Below are positions 34,662 through 43,760 of a DNA stretch of 64,000 nt, piece by piece. The notes under the pieces were generated by a model that made no database searches, was not told the origin of the DNA, and worked only from the letters and a program-made list of their open reading frames with translations. Made by a program: the position numbers and the translations under genes. Numbering within the stretch: position 1 is the stretch's first letter; every line of letters starts with the position of its first letter. This DNA is from Megalonaias nervosa (lineage: Eukaryota > Mollusca > Bivalvia > Unionida > Unionidae), in NCBI GenBank assembly GCA_016617855.1, contig JAECUM010003274.1:89376-153375 (forward strand). Direction: 5' to 3'.

Positions 34662-35736
34662 TGTCACGTTTCGCAGTCCAGGTATCAGGAAATGTATAAA
34701 AGTTGGATATATTATGACCGCGTTTGATGTGTAAACATAGCCGAAAATAGTGTTAATTGAGTATGCAAGTCACCAGCCACCCAGATCATAGAATAGCCGC
34801 CAGTCAAAGGGCCTGTCGTCCTCACACCCAGACGTTAAACCATGGGTCCAGGGATCAAAGGGAAGCCCGCAGGGTGAACGGGGCGTGTTCTCACCCGCCA
34901 CGTAGACAGACAAGCGAGAAGACATTGTCAGTAAGTTTGATTGGGACCGTCAACAGCGACATCCAATTGGAATTAAGATAGAGGGTGGGAGTAAACCTTA
35001 GATTGAAATTTTAGCTTAAACGTGCAGTAAATTTATCAGTATACCTGGGCAGATTATGAGAAGTAGACCTAGCGGATTTAGCGAAGGGATACTCCGAGAG
35101 AAGCCACTCGTAATTTGGCGGGAATCTTAGGACCAGAATTGTAAGACAAGGAAAAGCTTCGACAAGGAAGCTTTTCGGGGGACAGAACTTCCGGTTTAAG
35201 TTCAGTAGTCCCGAGTCTCTAAGAGGGAGACGGAAGTGAGACTGACAGTGCAGTCGGAGTCGACAACGTGCAGTCGACATAGAAAGAGGGATAGAAGGGG
35301 AGGAGGAGGAAAGTGGTCTGGAGGAGGAAATAGAGGAGGAGGAGAAGGAACTTGGAGGGAGTCAGGGAGGACGAGAGGGAATTAGGAGATAGAGATGAAT
35401 ACACAGATGAGTAGTACACAAGGACAGGTGGAAATCTCTCACACTACGAATCAAATGATGCGATAGGCTAGAAAAGGGTCGAGCGGAAGAATTGTATTTG
35501 GGAAATTTGAACTATTGATCTTTTAACTGTTATTAAATTGTCATTATTGAACTTCACCCTTTTTGTATCTTTATTCATTTAACCGTCGGCATTGCTGACT
35601 GGGGGCTCGGAGCTGTATATCTAACTGTCACTAAATCAACTTCCAACCAAAATCGAGCCTGGGTGGGACTTCTACAATAATTTAAATAAATATTGGAGGC
35701 ACCCCACCCCCAATCCCCCACAACCAATACCTCACA
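34662..35736 (+). repeat. 5' LTR, 1075 bp
   Basis: Starts TGTCACGTTTCGCAG and ends AATACCTCACA. A TATAAAA box lies at 34695-34701, very near the start, so U3 would be short and most of the LTR transcribed. AATAAA occurs at 35685-35690 near the 3' end. A perfect 10-bp inverted repeat GAAAAGCTTC/GAAGCTTTTC with six-base loop is at 35151-35176, followed by a long GA-rich tract at about 35281-35400. The short open frames inside are not genes. Confidence 0.95.
34695..34701 (+). promoter_or_regulatory. TATA box of the 5' LTR
   Basis: TATAAAA, 33 bases from the LTR start, also present in the 3' LTR at 40623-40629. It is the only good TATA element in the LTR upstream half and likely directs genomic RNA synthesis. 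Confidence 0.6.
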
Positions 35737-35737
35737 G

Positions 35738-35756
35738 TGGCGGCTTCGTCCGGGAT
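35738..35756 (+). other. primer-binding site
   Basis: TGGCGGCTTCGTCCGGGAT begins one base after the LTR. The TGG pairs with a tRNA 3' CCA end, as in most LTR retrotransposons. The matching tRNA was not identified; comparison with 3' ends of the host tRNA set would decide. Confidence 0.75.
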
Positions 35757-36055
35757 CTGAATTAGACATAAGTATTATTTATTAGGAAGTAGTAGTGAAC
35801 AGTTGTGAGATATTTTCCATCCTGTGTATTTTGAATTTTTTTTATTTGAAATTGTGTATGTTATATTTTGATATTTGTATGTGTGGTAGATTTCATTTAC
35901 TTGCAGTAATTGTGAAGCAAATATCGAGCAAAATATCTTACCTGAGCGAAGTTAGTCGTTGTCAACAGGTGAGTATTGGGTTGGGCACTTGTAACATCAG
36001 TCATTTGTTTAGTGAGTCGAGACAAGGTATCACTTACTGTTAGTAGTATCATAAA
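35757..36055 (+). other. 5' untranslated leader of the retrotransposon
   Basis: Some 300 bp between the primer-binding site and gag, AT-rich, with a few short upstream frames (for example at 35795). It probably holds the packaging signal, but none can be defined by eye. Confidence 0.5.
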
Positions 36056-39000
36056 ATGGCTACGGAAAGACAGGTAATTAAAGAGTATCGCGCCATGGGC
36101 AAGGAAGATCTGGGTTACGAGGGAGATCGCCTGGCAACATTCATCGAGGAGAGACTCAAAGAATGGAAGGCCGAAAAAGCAGCCGAAAGGGAGCTGGCCA
36201 AGATATCAGCGGACAGAGAGAAAGAGCTGGAGCTGGCCAAGATATCAGCGGACAGAGAGAAAGAGCTGGAGCTGGCCAAGATATCAGCGGACAGAGAGAA
36301 AGAGCTGGAGCTGGCCAGGATAGCAGCCACCGCGAAAGAAAGAGAGCTGGCCCACGCTCTCGAAATGGAAAAATTAAGGGTAGAAGCTAGGACTGCCGAT
36401 AGGGACGACTCCAGTACGAGTTCTGGAGGAAGCGTACGACCGATTGTTGACCACCGAATGGTACAGATAAGTATGCCGCGTTTCAACGACAAGGAAGAGT
36501 CCATTGACGACTTCCTTGTGCAATTCGAGAAACTCGCGTGCGTTCACAAAATTCCCGAGCAACATTGGGCGATTAACGTCTCAGCCTTTTTGCAGGGTGC
36601 CGCTCGCGAAGTTTACCATAACTTAGCCGCAGAAGATGCTGACGACTACAACGCACTCAAAAAGGCCCTTCTTTGCCATTATCGGCTTACCGCCGAAACG
36701 TACCGTAAACTTTTTCGGGACTCGACGAAAAAGGCAACGGAAACCCACTCTCAATTCCACACCCGTGTTCGAGGGTTATTCGAGAAGTGGATGAAGATGG
36801 CAGAAGTCGAACGATCGTACGATGGGTTACGCGAGGTTATACTCAAGGAGCATGTCCTGAGTACTTACCGTCGCGAGTTGACAGTATTCCTAGCGGAAAG
36901 AGAGCACAGGACTCTCGAAGAGATCGCTAGCATGGCGGAGAGGTACGAGCAGGCACACTCGAAGAGTGGAGGTTCCGGGGGTACTGACCGACCCCGACCC
37001 ACTGAGTCGCGCCGGGTGGTTGAGGGAGAGCCGGCTGTCCGTAACCGTCAGGGCGACGGGAAGGTCGGAGGGGGATCCACAGGTAAGGATGCCACCCATA
37101 GACCTGGACAGGCCTCAACCACGGGCCTTGCAGGATGGCGAGGGCCACCAACGTGCTACAACTGCAAGCGCTCGGGGCATTTTGCACGGGACTGTCCCAA
37201 GGGCAGGCAGACCCAGGTGAATGCCGTCGCTCGAAAGAAGTGCGAGACGGAGGCAAGCTGTAAACCAGCAAACCTCGCGTCTGCAACTGTCAACGGAGAA
37301 GGTGCCACTCTCTTGTACGACACGGGGTGTAGCGTTCCGGCCCTTGTCGACAAGAAATACGTGAAGCCTGAGGACTACACAGGGGAGGTAATTGAGGTTC
37401 AGTACGCGAACAGCGCGCGTGACTCGTTGCCAGTGGCTGTCATTGACCTCGATTCACCGTACGTGAAGGGGAAAATTGAAGCTGTGTGCTTGGATGGGCT
37501 CTCACATGACGTCATACTGGGATGCCATTATGTGTTGCCACAACCGAACCCCAAAACCTGCACACCGAAACCGGTGAGTGCGGTAGAAACCAGGTCCCAG
37601 AGTCGACAAACAAAACCGAAGCCGATGGAAGTTACGTCAACACCGGTCAGTAACGTACTTCCAGCCGAGTTGAGAAAGCTTCAGCAGGATGACGCAACTC
37701 TGGCGCAGGTGCATAAGCACGCTGCAGAAGGAACGGAGAAAGAAACTCCGAATGGCGCGGTGAAGTTCATGTACAAGAAGGGGATCTTGTATCGCCACGC
37801 CAGGAAAAGCAACGAACTCTTTAAGCAAGTCGTCGTGCCAAAGGAGAAGCGAGGTAAAGTGTTAAAACTCGCACATGAAAGTCTCATGGGAGGACACATG
37901 GGAATTGCCAAGACGTGTGATCGTCTTGTCGAGGAATTCTATTGGCCAGGGGTCCAGGGAGATGTTAAGAGGTTCTGTCTCTCCTGTGACAAGTGTCAGA
38001 GAATGGCACAGAAACCGGATCACCGACCCGACCCCTTGGGAATTACACCCATTATCGATGAGCCATTTCGACGCGTCGCGATGGATCTGATCGGACTGAT
38101 AAAACCCGCGTCGTCGCAAGGAAATCGGTATATTTTAACGGTCGTAGATTACGCTACACGCTATCCGGAGGTTGTTGCGTTGCGTAATATTGATTCGGAA
38201 ACGGTCGCTGAAGCATTGCTTGGAATTTGGTCAAGAGTCGGAGTGCCTGACGAGATCCTGACCGATCAAGGGACCCAATTTATGAGTCGCGTGATGGGTG
38301 AGGTGAACCGACTGATGTCGATTAAGCACCTCACGACTACACCGTATCACCCTCAATGTAACGGACTGGTCGAGCGGTTTAACGGGACTCTGAAAAACAC
38401 GCTTAAGAAGCTGTGTGAAGGCCGTCCCAAAGACTGGGATCGGTATATTCCTGCCATGCTGTTCGCATATCGGGAAGTACCACAAGCGAGTTTAGGGTTT
38501 TCTCCCTTTGAACTCCTGTACGGGAGGACCGTACGTGGTCCCATCGCCGTACTGAGACAGCTGTGGACGGACGAACACGCTGTCGAAGAGGTACGTACCA
38601 CCTACCAGTACGTCGCGGATTTGCGAAACAAACTGGAAGAAGTTTGTACCCTCGCACAGGGGAACCTCAAGCGAGCGAAGTCGCGTCAGGCGAAGTACTT
38701 CAACAAGCGCGCGAAACCACGCCAGTATGAAGTAGGGGACAAGGTGTTGTTGCTGTTGCCCCAAGAACACAACAAGCTGCAAGTTTCTTGGAGGGGACCG
38801 TACGTCGTAACCGAGAAAGTTGGGGGTCAAACCTATCGGATACGGCTACCGACTAAGGAAAAGCTGTACCATGCTAATCTCCTTAAGAAATACCGAGAAA
38901 GAGAGACTGCCAGCGATTTTGTCGTTGCCACGATCGTCATCGAAGACGCCGAAGGCGATACGGAAGGGGCGAACACTGTCCCGAGCTGTCCATTAACGAG

Positions 39001-40426
39001 GGCGGAGGCACCCTCGGACGTGGAGTGTGACCCCATGTTGACTATGGGGCAGCGGGAAGAGGTCGAGACGTTGCTGGCAGGGTTTTCCGATGTGCTTACG
39101 GAAATACCCGGGAGAACGTCACTTGTCGAGTTCGGGTTGAAGCTGGTGGACGACCGGCCAGTCCAGCGGAAACCCTACCCTTTGCCCCACGCGAAACGGC
39201 AAGTGGTAAGAGAAGAGATCGAGCAGATGATTGCTCTGGGGGTAATCGAACCCGCCGATTCTCCGTACAGCTCTCCTGTAGTCTTAGTGCAGAAGAAGGA
39301 TGGCACCCATCGCTTTTGCGTTGATTACCGGAAGCTGAATCAGGTGACGGAATTTCAAGTCGAAATGCTACCTGACCCCGAACATATTTTCGCTTCTGTC
39401 TCGAAAGCGAAATATTTTTCGAAGTTGGATTTGTCAAAGGGCTATTGGCAAATTCCGGTAAGGGAAGAGGATAGGGCAAAGCTCGCCTTTGCTACTCCCG
39501 ACGGGACATACCAACGGTTAGTCATGCCGTTCGGTGTCCAGAATGTGCCCAGCGTCTTCACTAGAATGATGCGTAAGTTGTTGGAACCCTTGCGCGATAG
39601 AGGTGTTCACAACTTCATGGATGATCTCTTGCTAGCCACGGAGACATGGGGTGAACACCTAATTCTACTAGCAGACGTTCTGGAACGGCTACGTCAAGCG
39701 GGGTTGACTGCTCGCCCTTCTAAATGCCACCTGGGGTTCCGGACGTTGGACTATTTGGGACACACCCTGAGTCAAGGCACGCTGTCCCCAGAGAGGTCGA
39801 AGGTGGAGCAGCTGGGAAACGCTGTACGCCCCACCACGAAAACTGAGGTGAGGTCATTCCTGGGATTGGCCGGGTATTACCGGAGGTATGTGGCCAATTT
39901 CAGTGCAATTGCGGGACCGTTGTCTGACCTGACCAGGAAACGGGCCCCGAGTAAAGTTATTTGGACGGATGCGTGTGAGCAAGCTTTCCTAACGCTGAAG
40001 GATAGGCTGACATCCGACGCTGTTGTCCGTCTACCGGATCTGTCCAAAGACTTCGTGCTGCGCACTGACGCGTGTGACACCGGCCTAGGAGCAGTACTAC
40101 TGCAAGAGCACGAGGGGACTCTTTTCCCAGTCGCGTACGGCAGCCGGAAGCTGTCTGCTGCCGAGAAGAACTACTCCGTATCGGAGAGGGAATGCCTCGG
40201 AATCGTGTTCGGAATATCACGGTTCGAGCGGTACTTATACGGGCGGAAGTTCATATTGGAGACCGACCACCAACCCCTCGCCTATCTCGCACAGGCGAAA
40301 TTGTCCAATGGACGCTTGATGCGTTGGTCGCTGTTCTTACAACAGTATCAGATGCGGATAAGATACGTGAAAGGAACCGAGAATGTAGGCGCCGATTTCA
40401 TGAGCCGATGCGCTGAAATGACATAG
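36056..40426 (+). CDS. gag-pol polyprotein (gag, PR, IN, RT, RNase H), 1456 aa
   Basis: The start ATG has A at -3 and G at +4. Residues about 25-110 are a charged coiled coil with a 13-residue unit (ELAKISADREKEL) repeated three times. About 140-301 is capsid-like, its C-terminal part (about 214-301) resembling a SCAN domain. A CCHC knuckle CYNCKRSGHFARDC starts at C367. Protease DTG is at 422-424. Integrase follows with its HHCC zinc domain (H607 onward, CDKC near 647), a DD35E core (D677, D737, E773) and a GPY-type C-terminal motif (WRGPYVV). Then comes RT with LDLSKGYW (D1125) and FMDD (D1189, D1190), and RNase H with D1338 in RTDACDTG and further acidic residues in SEREC, ETDHQ and GADF. 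All expected catalytic residues are present. Gag and pol are fused in one frame, so processing must depend on the protease; no frameshift or stop separates them. Minus-strand frames here are shadows. Confidence 0.97.
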   Translation: MATERQVIKEYRAMGKEDLGYEGDRLATFIEERLKEWKAEKAAERELAKISADREKELELAKISADREKELELAKISADREKELELARIAATAKERELAHALEMEKLRVEARTADRDDSSTSSGGSVRPIVDHRMVQISMPRFNDKEESIDDFLVQFEKLACVHKIPEQHWAINVSAFLQGAAREVYHNLAAEDADDYNALKKALLCHYRLTAETYRKLFRDSTKKATETHSQFHTRVRGLFEKWMKMAEVERSYDGLREVILKEHVLSTYRRELTVFLAEREHRTLEEIASMAERYEQAHSKSGGSGGTDRPRPTESRRVVEGEPAVRNRQGDGKVGGGSTGKDATHRPGQASTTGLAGWRGPPTCYNCKRSGHFARDCPKGRQTQVNAVARKKCETEASCKPANLASATVNGEGATLLYDTGCSVPALVDKKYVKPEDYTGEVIEVQYANSARDSLPVAVIDLDSPYVKGKIEAVCLDGLSHDVILGCHYVLPQPNPKTCTPKPVSAVETRSQSRQTKPKPMEVTSTPVSNVLPAELRKLQQDDATLAQVHKHAAEGTEKETPNGAVKFMYKKGILYRHARKSNELFKQVVVPKEKRGKVLKLAHESLMGGHMGIAKTCDRLVEEFYWPGVQGDVKRFCLSCDKCQRMAQKPDHRPDPLGITPIIDEPFRRVAMDLIGLIKPASSQGNRYILTVVDYATRYPEVVALRNIDSETVAEALLGIWSRVGVPDEILTDQGTQFMSRVMGEVNRLMSIKHLTTTPYHPQCNGLVERFNGTLKNTLKKLCEGRPKDWDRYIPAMLFAYREVPQASLGFSPFELLYGRTVRGPIAVLRQLWTDEHAVEEVRTTYQYVADLRNKLEEVCTLAQGNLKRAKSRQAKYFNKRAKPRQYEVGDKVLLLLPQEHNKLQVSWRGPYVVTEKVGGQTYRIRLPTKEKLYHANLLKKYRERETASDFVVATIVIEDAEGDTEGANTVPSCPLTRAEAPSDVECDPMLTMGQREEVETLLAGFSDVLTEIPGRTSLVEFGLKLVDDRPVQRKPYPLPHAKRQVVREEIEQMIALGVIEPADSPYSSPVVLVQKKDGTHRFCVDYRKLNQVTEFQVEMLPDPEHIFASVSKAKYFSKLDLSKGYWQIPVREEDRAKLAFATPDGTYQRLVMPFGVQNVPSVFTRMMRKLLEPLRDRGVHNFMDDLLLATETWGEHLILLADVLERLRQAGLTARPSKCHLGFRTLDYLGHTLSQGTLSPERSKVEQLGNAVRPTTKTEVRSFLGLAGYYRRYVANFSAIAGPLSDLTRKRAPSKVIWTDACEQAFLTLKDRLTSDAVVRLPDLSKDFVLRTDACDTGLGAVLLQEHEGTLFPVAYGSRKLSAAEKNYSVSERECLGIVFGISRFERYLYGRKFILETDHQPLAYLAQAKLSNGRLMRWSLFLQQYQMRIRYVKGTENVGADFMSRCAEMT

Positions 40427-40589
40427 ATCGCGCAGTAAATAACCGTATGTTGTGCGTGCATTCGTGTCCGTAGTCAGCGTGTAGCGTCGTTAGTATTTTG
40501 TTCTGTTGTTGCGCGTAGTAATGCACATTTGCATTTGGAGCAATTATGGGAGAATAAAATCCCGATTTTATTCTCAAGCGTGGGGGGTG
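40427..40589 (+). other. 3' untranslated region with perfect hairpin and purine tract
   Basis: Between the pol stop and the 3' LTR. GAGAATAAAATC and its exact reverse complement GATTTTATTCTC, separated by CC, form a 26-base hairpin at 40550-40575 containing AATAAA. Five bases later the G-rich tract TGGGGGGTG (40581-40589) abuts the LTR and serves as the plus-strand primer (polypurine tract). Confidence 0.75.
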
Positions 40590-41663
40590 TGTCACGTTTC
40601 GCAGTCCAGGTATCAGGAAATGTATAAAAGTTGGATATATTATGACCGCGTTTGATGTGTAAACATAGCCGAAAATAGTGTTAATTGAGTATGCAAGTCG
40701 CCAGCCACCCAGATCATAGAATAGCCGCCAGTCAAAGGGCCTGTCGTCCTCACACCCAGACGTTAAACCATGGGTCCAGGGATCAAAGGGAAGCCCGCAG
40801 GGTGAACGGGGCGTGTTCTCACCCGCCACGTAGACAGACAAGCGAGAAGACATTGTCAGTAAGTTTGATTGGGACCGTCAACAGCGACATCCAATTGGAA
40901 TTAAGATAGAGGGTGGGAGTAAAGCTTAGATCGAAATTTTAGCTTAAACGTGCAGTAAATTTATCAGTATACCTGGGCAGATTATGAGAAGTAGATCTAG
41001 CGGGTTTAAGCGAAAGGATACTCCGAGAGAAGCCACTCGTAATTTGGCGGGAATCTTAGGACCAGAATTGTAAGACAAGGAAAAGCTTCGACAAGGAAGC
41101 TTTTCGGGGACAGAACTTCCGGTGCAAGTTAGTAGTCCCGAGTCTCTAAGAGGGAGACGGAAGTGAGACTGACAGTGCAGTCGGAGTCGACAACGTGCAG
41201 TCGACATAGAAAGAGGGATAGAAGGGGAGGAGGAGGAAAGTGGTCTGGAGGAGGAAATAGAGGAGGAGGAGAAGGAACTTGGAGGGAGTCAGGGAGGACG
41301 AGAGGGAATTAGGAGATAGAGAAGAATACACAGATGAGTAGTACACAAGGACAGGTGGAAATCTCTCACACTACGAATCAAATGATGCGATAGGCTAGAA
41401 AAGGGTCGAGCGGAAGAATTGTATTTGGGAAATTTGAACTATTGATCTTTTAACTGTTATTAAATTGTCATTATTGAACTTCACCCTTTTTGTATCTTTA
41501 TTCATTTAACCGTCGGCATTGCTGACTGGGGGCTCGGAGCTGTATATCTAACTGTCACTAAATCAACTTCCAACCAAAATCGAGCCTGGGTGGGACTTCT
41601 ACAATAATTTAAATAAATATTGGAGGCACCCCACCCCCAATCCCCCACAACCAAAACCTCACA
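40590..41663 (+). repeat. 3' LTR, 1074 bp
   Basis: About 99 percent identical to the 5' LTR by eye. Differences cluster at positions matching 35005-35070 and 35175-35215. TATAAAA at 40623-40629, the 10-bp hairpin at 41080-41105 and AATAAA at 41612-41617 are conserved. Confidence 0.95.
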
Positions 41664-41668
41664 CTCAC

Positions 41669-41850
41669 TGATAACTGAAATTTCTCATTTACATTTGAAT
41701 TGCTAAATCTGCATACAGAATCCTAATCCATCACCCATATGTCAATACAAGTCATCAATACAAGTTACCTACCAACGATGTACATTGTCTTTTCAAAATC
41801 CAGAAATTCAAGCAATGCTTAAACCATTTAAATTAGCTAAACCAGCAAAA
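41669..41850. other. unique sequence, no gene seen
   Basis: Right flank of the retrotransposon. A short duplication AATACAAGT(C/T)A occurs near 41745 and 41758. Confidence 0.4.
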
Positions 41851-41854
41851 GTAT

Positions 41855-42028
41855 CCACAATGTAGAAAAAAAACCTACCCAGTCTATTTTCCAAATCCAC
41901 AATGTAGAAAAAAAAACTACCCAGTCTATTTTCTAAATCCACAATGTAGAAAAAAAAACTACCCAGTCTATTTTCCAAATCCACAATGTAGAAAAAAAAC
42001 ACTACCCAGTCTATTTTCCAAAGCTCTA
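41855..42028. repeat. minisatellite, unit about 43 bp, about 4 copies
   Basis: Units contain AATCCACAATGTAGAAAAAA and CTACCCAGTCTATTTTCCA, nearly identical. The minus-strand frame through it is an artefact. Confidence 0.92.
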
Positions 42029-42184
42029 AGTAAACTTCATGGTGTATGCAAATAAAATGAATTAATAATAAGAATTTCTTTTTTATATTGTTCGATTTTT
42101 GCAATGAATTTCACTTTATGCATTTAGTCCCAAGTTGTCTGTGTATTGCTGTCACTCCAAACAAAGCGAGTCCATATTTTATGC

Positions 42185-42605
42185 TGACACCTTTGGTCAA
42201 TATAAATTATACTACTGGAACAAATTCTGGATATTCCATTCATGTTATTTCATGGCATCATGGCACATTTGGTCAATATAAATTATACTACTGGGACAAG
42301 TTCTGGTTATTCTATTCACACTATATCATGGCACATTTATTATACTACTAGGACAAGTTCTGGATATTCCATTCATGTTATATCATGGCACATATACTAC
42401 TGGGACAAGTTCTGGATGTCCTCTTCACATTATATGAAGGCACACTTGGTCAACATAAATAATACCACTGGACAAATTCCAGATGCCCTGTTCACACTTT
42501 GATGTAACATTTGGTCAATATAAACTGTACCACTGGGACAAGTTGTGGATGTATAGTTCACATTACATGATGGCACATTCAATATAAATTAACTATTGGT
42601 ACACA
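42185..42605. repeat. minisatellite, unit about 66 bp, about 6 copies
   Basis: Units contain GGTCAATATAAATTATACTA, CTGGGACAAGTTCTGGATAT and a CATTATATCATGGCACA block. Some units lack the first block and are shorter. Confidence 0.88.
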
Positions 42606-42836
42606 TTATGTGTTCCATTCATATCAGGCAAAAAAATATGCATTTTTCCAGTTGGATAACCATCCCATTTTTTCAGCGCAAACCCAAGCATTTTTCCCTC
42701 CAGGGTAACAAAATTTTTAAAAAAAGTTTTACAAAGAAATAAAAAATAAAAACTTCCAAAATTGATTTGTGCATCTAATTTGGCTGGTTTTGCCCAGTAC
42801 TTGAAGTGCGTAGTACATTATATAAATTAATCATTG

Positions 42837-42838
<2 letters not shown>

Positions 42839-42886
<48 letters not shown>
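42839..42886. repeat. (TA)n microsatellite
   Basis: About 48 bp of pure AT dinucleotides. Confidence 0.95.
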
Positions 42887-42889
<3 letters not shown>

Positions 42890-43099
42890 TTTAAAAAAAT
42901 AAATCAGAAGATAACACAGTAAATTTGTAGTTTTGATTGTTCCTAACTGTACTAAGATTTAAATCAATTAGCCTTGTCCTTTCAAAACTCTATAGACCTG
43001 CAGCTGACCAGAACAAGAGACATTGAAACAAAGTGAACTTAGTTGATAATGCACAAAATGAACATGAATTATGATTAAGTTAACCTGATTGATGGTTGT

Positions 43100-43557
43100 T
43101 AAAACCAACAAATATTGTAAAATTCAACAAATAATTTATTTCCCAAGAATAGAAAGTGAACATTTAAAAAGAATAACAGTATTGTGAATCCCAAATAGTT
43201 TTATCACAAGTCCAAATGTATAGAGTTCCTCCTGAATTCTAGTGATATTCTAAATAAGTTCCAATAATGAATGTGTTGATGTGCCTGAAGTCTTGAATAT
43301 GATAAGTCTTACTAGTAGAATGGATTGCGACAATAAGCTACAAGTGTTTTGATGTATCACAATAATCCAAAATTATTCTTGTCTGAATTCACCAAAATTC
43401 CAGATTAATGTTTCTGTCCAAGATTATAGATGAACACTTTTTTATTTCCAGTGAATAATATTTCAACAAATGATTCCAACCAAATGAAATTCTGAACACA
43501 AGAATAAGACCGATTCTGTTAAAGATGCTAATGCAAGAGCGCGTAATTTCTCAAGTA

Positions 43558-43602
<45 letters not shown>

Positions 43603-43760
43603 TAAACACAACAGCTGAACCAGGATCCAAGTCAAAAGCCCATTTCTACAAAATTCTAAGTTGTCAACAAGATAAAATCTGTTACTAAAATTATCATTAA
43701 AAAAACACGGTAAACATCGGGCAGAGCTGGTTTTACGGGCAAATTCCAATGTCCCAGACT
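43100..43760. repeat. dispersed repeat family X, copy 2
   Basis: Shares ordered blocks with 13875-14190 plus 15999-16260 and with 14770-15200. A (TA)n tract lies inside at 43562-43598. No TIRs were seen at the edges, so limits are approximate. Confidence 0.5.
43562..43598. repeat. (TA)n microsatellite
   Basis: About 37 bp of TA inside a family X repeat copy. Confidence 0.95.

Larger units (their letters stand above)
34657..41668 (+). mobile_element. complete Gmr1-like Ty3/gypsy LTR retrotransposon, 7002 bp
   Basis: The element proper is 34662-41663. It is flanked by an exact 5-bp target duplication CTCAC (34657-34661 and 41664-41668), has LTRs starting TG and ending CA, a primer-binding site, a single gag-pol frame with no stop or shift, and a purine tract before the 3' LTR. 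The LTRs differ by about ten substitutions and three small indels over 1075 bp (counted by eye), so insertion is recent on a genomic scale. The domain order gag-PR-IN-RT-RH puts integrase before RT, the defining feature of Gmr1-like elements. It lies in the putative YPEL 5' intron, antisense to the gene. It is visibly GC- and CpG-richer than its surroundings. Every element needed for retrotransposition that can be checked by eye is intact; no envelope-like frame is present. Confidence 0.97.

Noticed and set aside
34757..35419. Matching small frames in both LTRs (also 40685-41346)
   Set aside because: Present in both because the LTRs are duplicates; no protein features.
36115..40416. Many open frames on the minus strand and in other plus frames within gag-pol
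   Set aside because: Shadows of the 1456-codon frame in GC-rich coding DNA.
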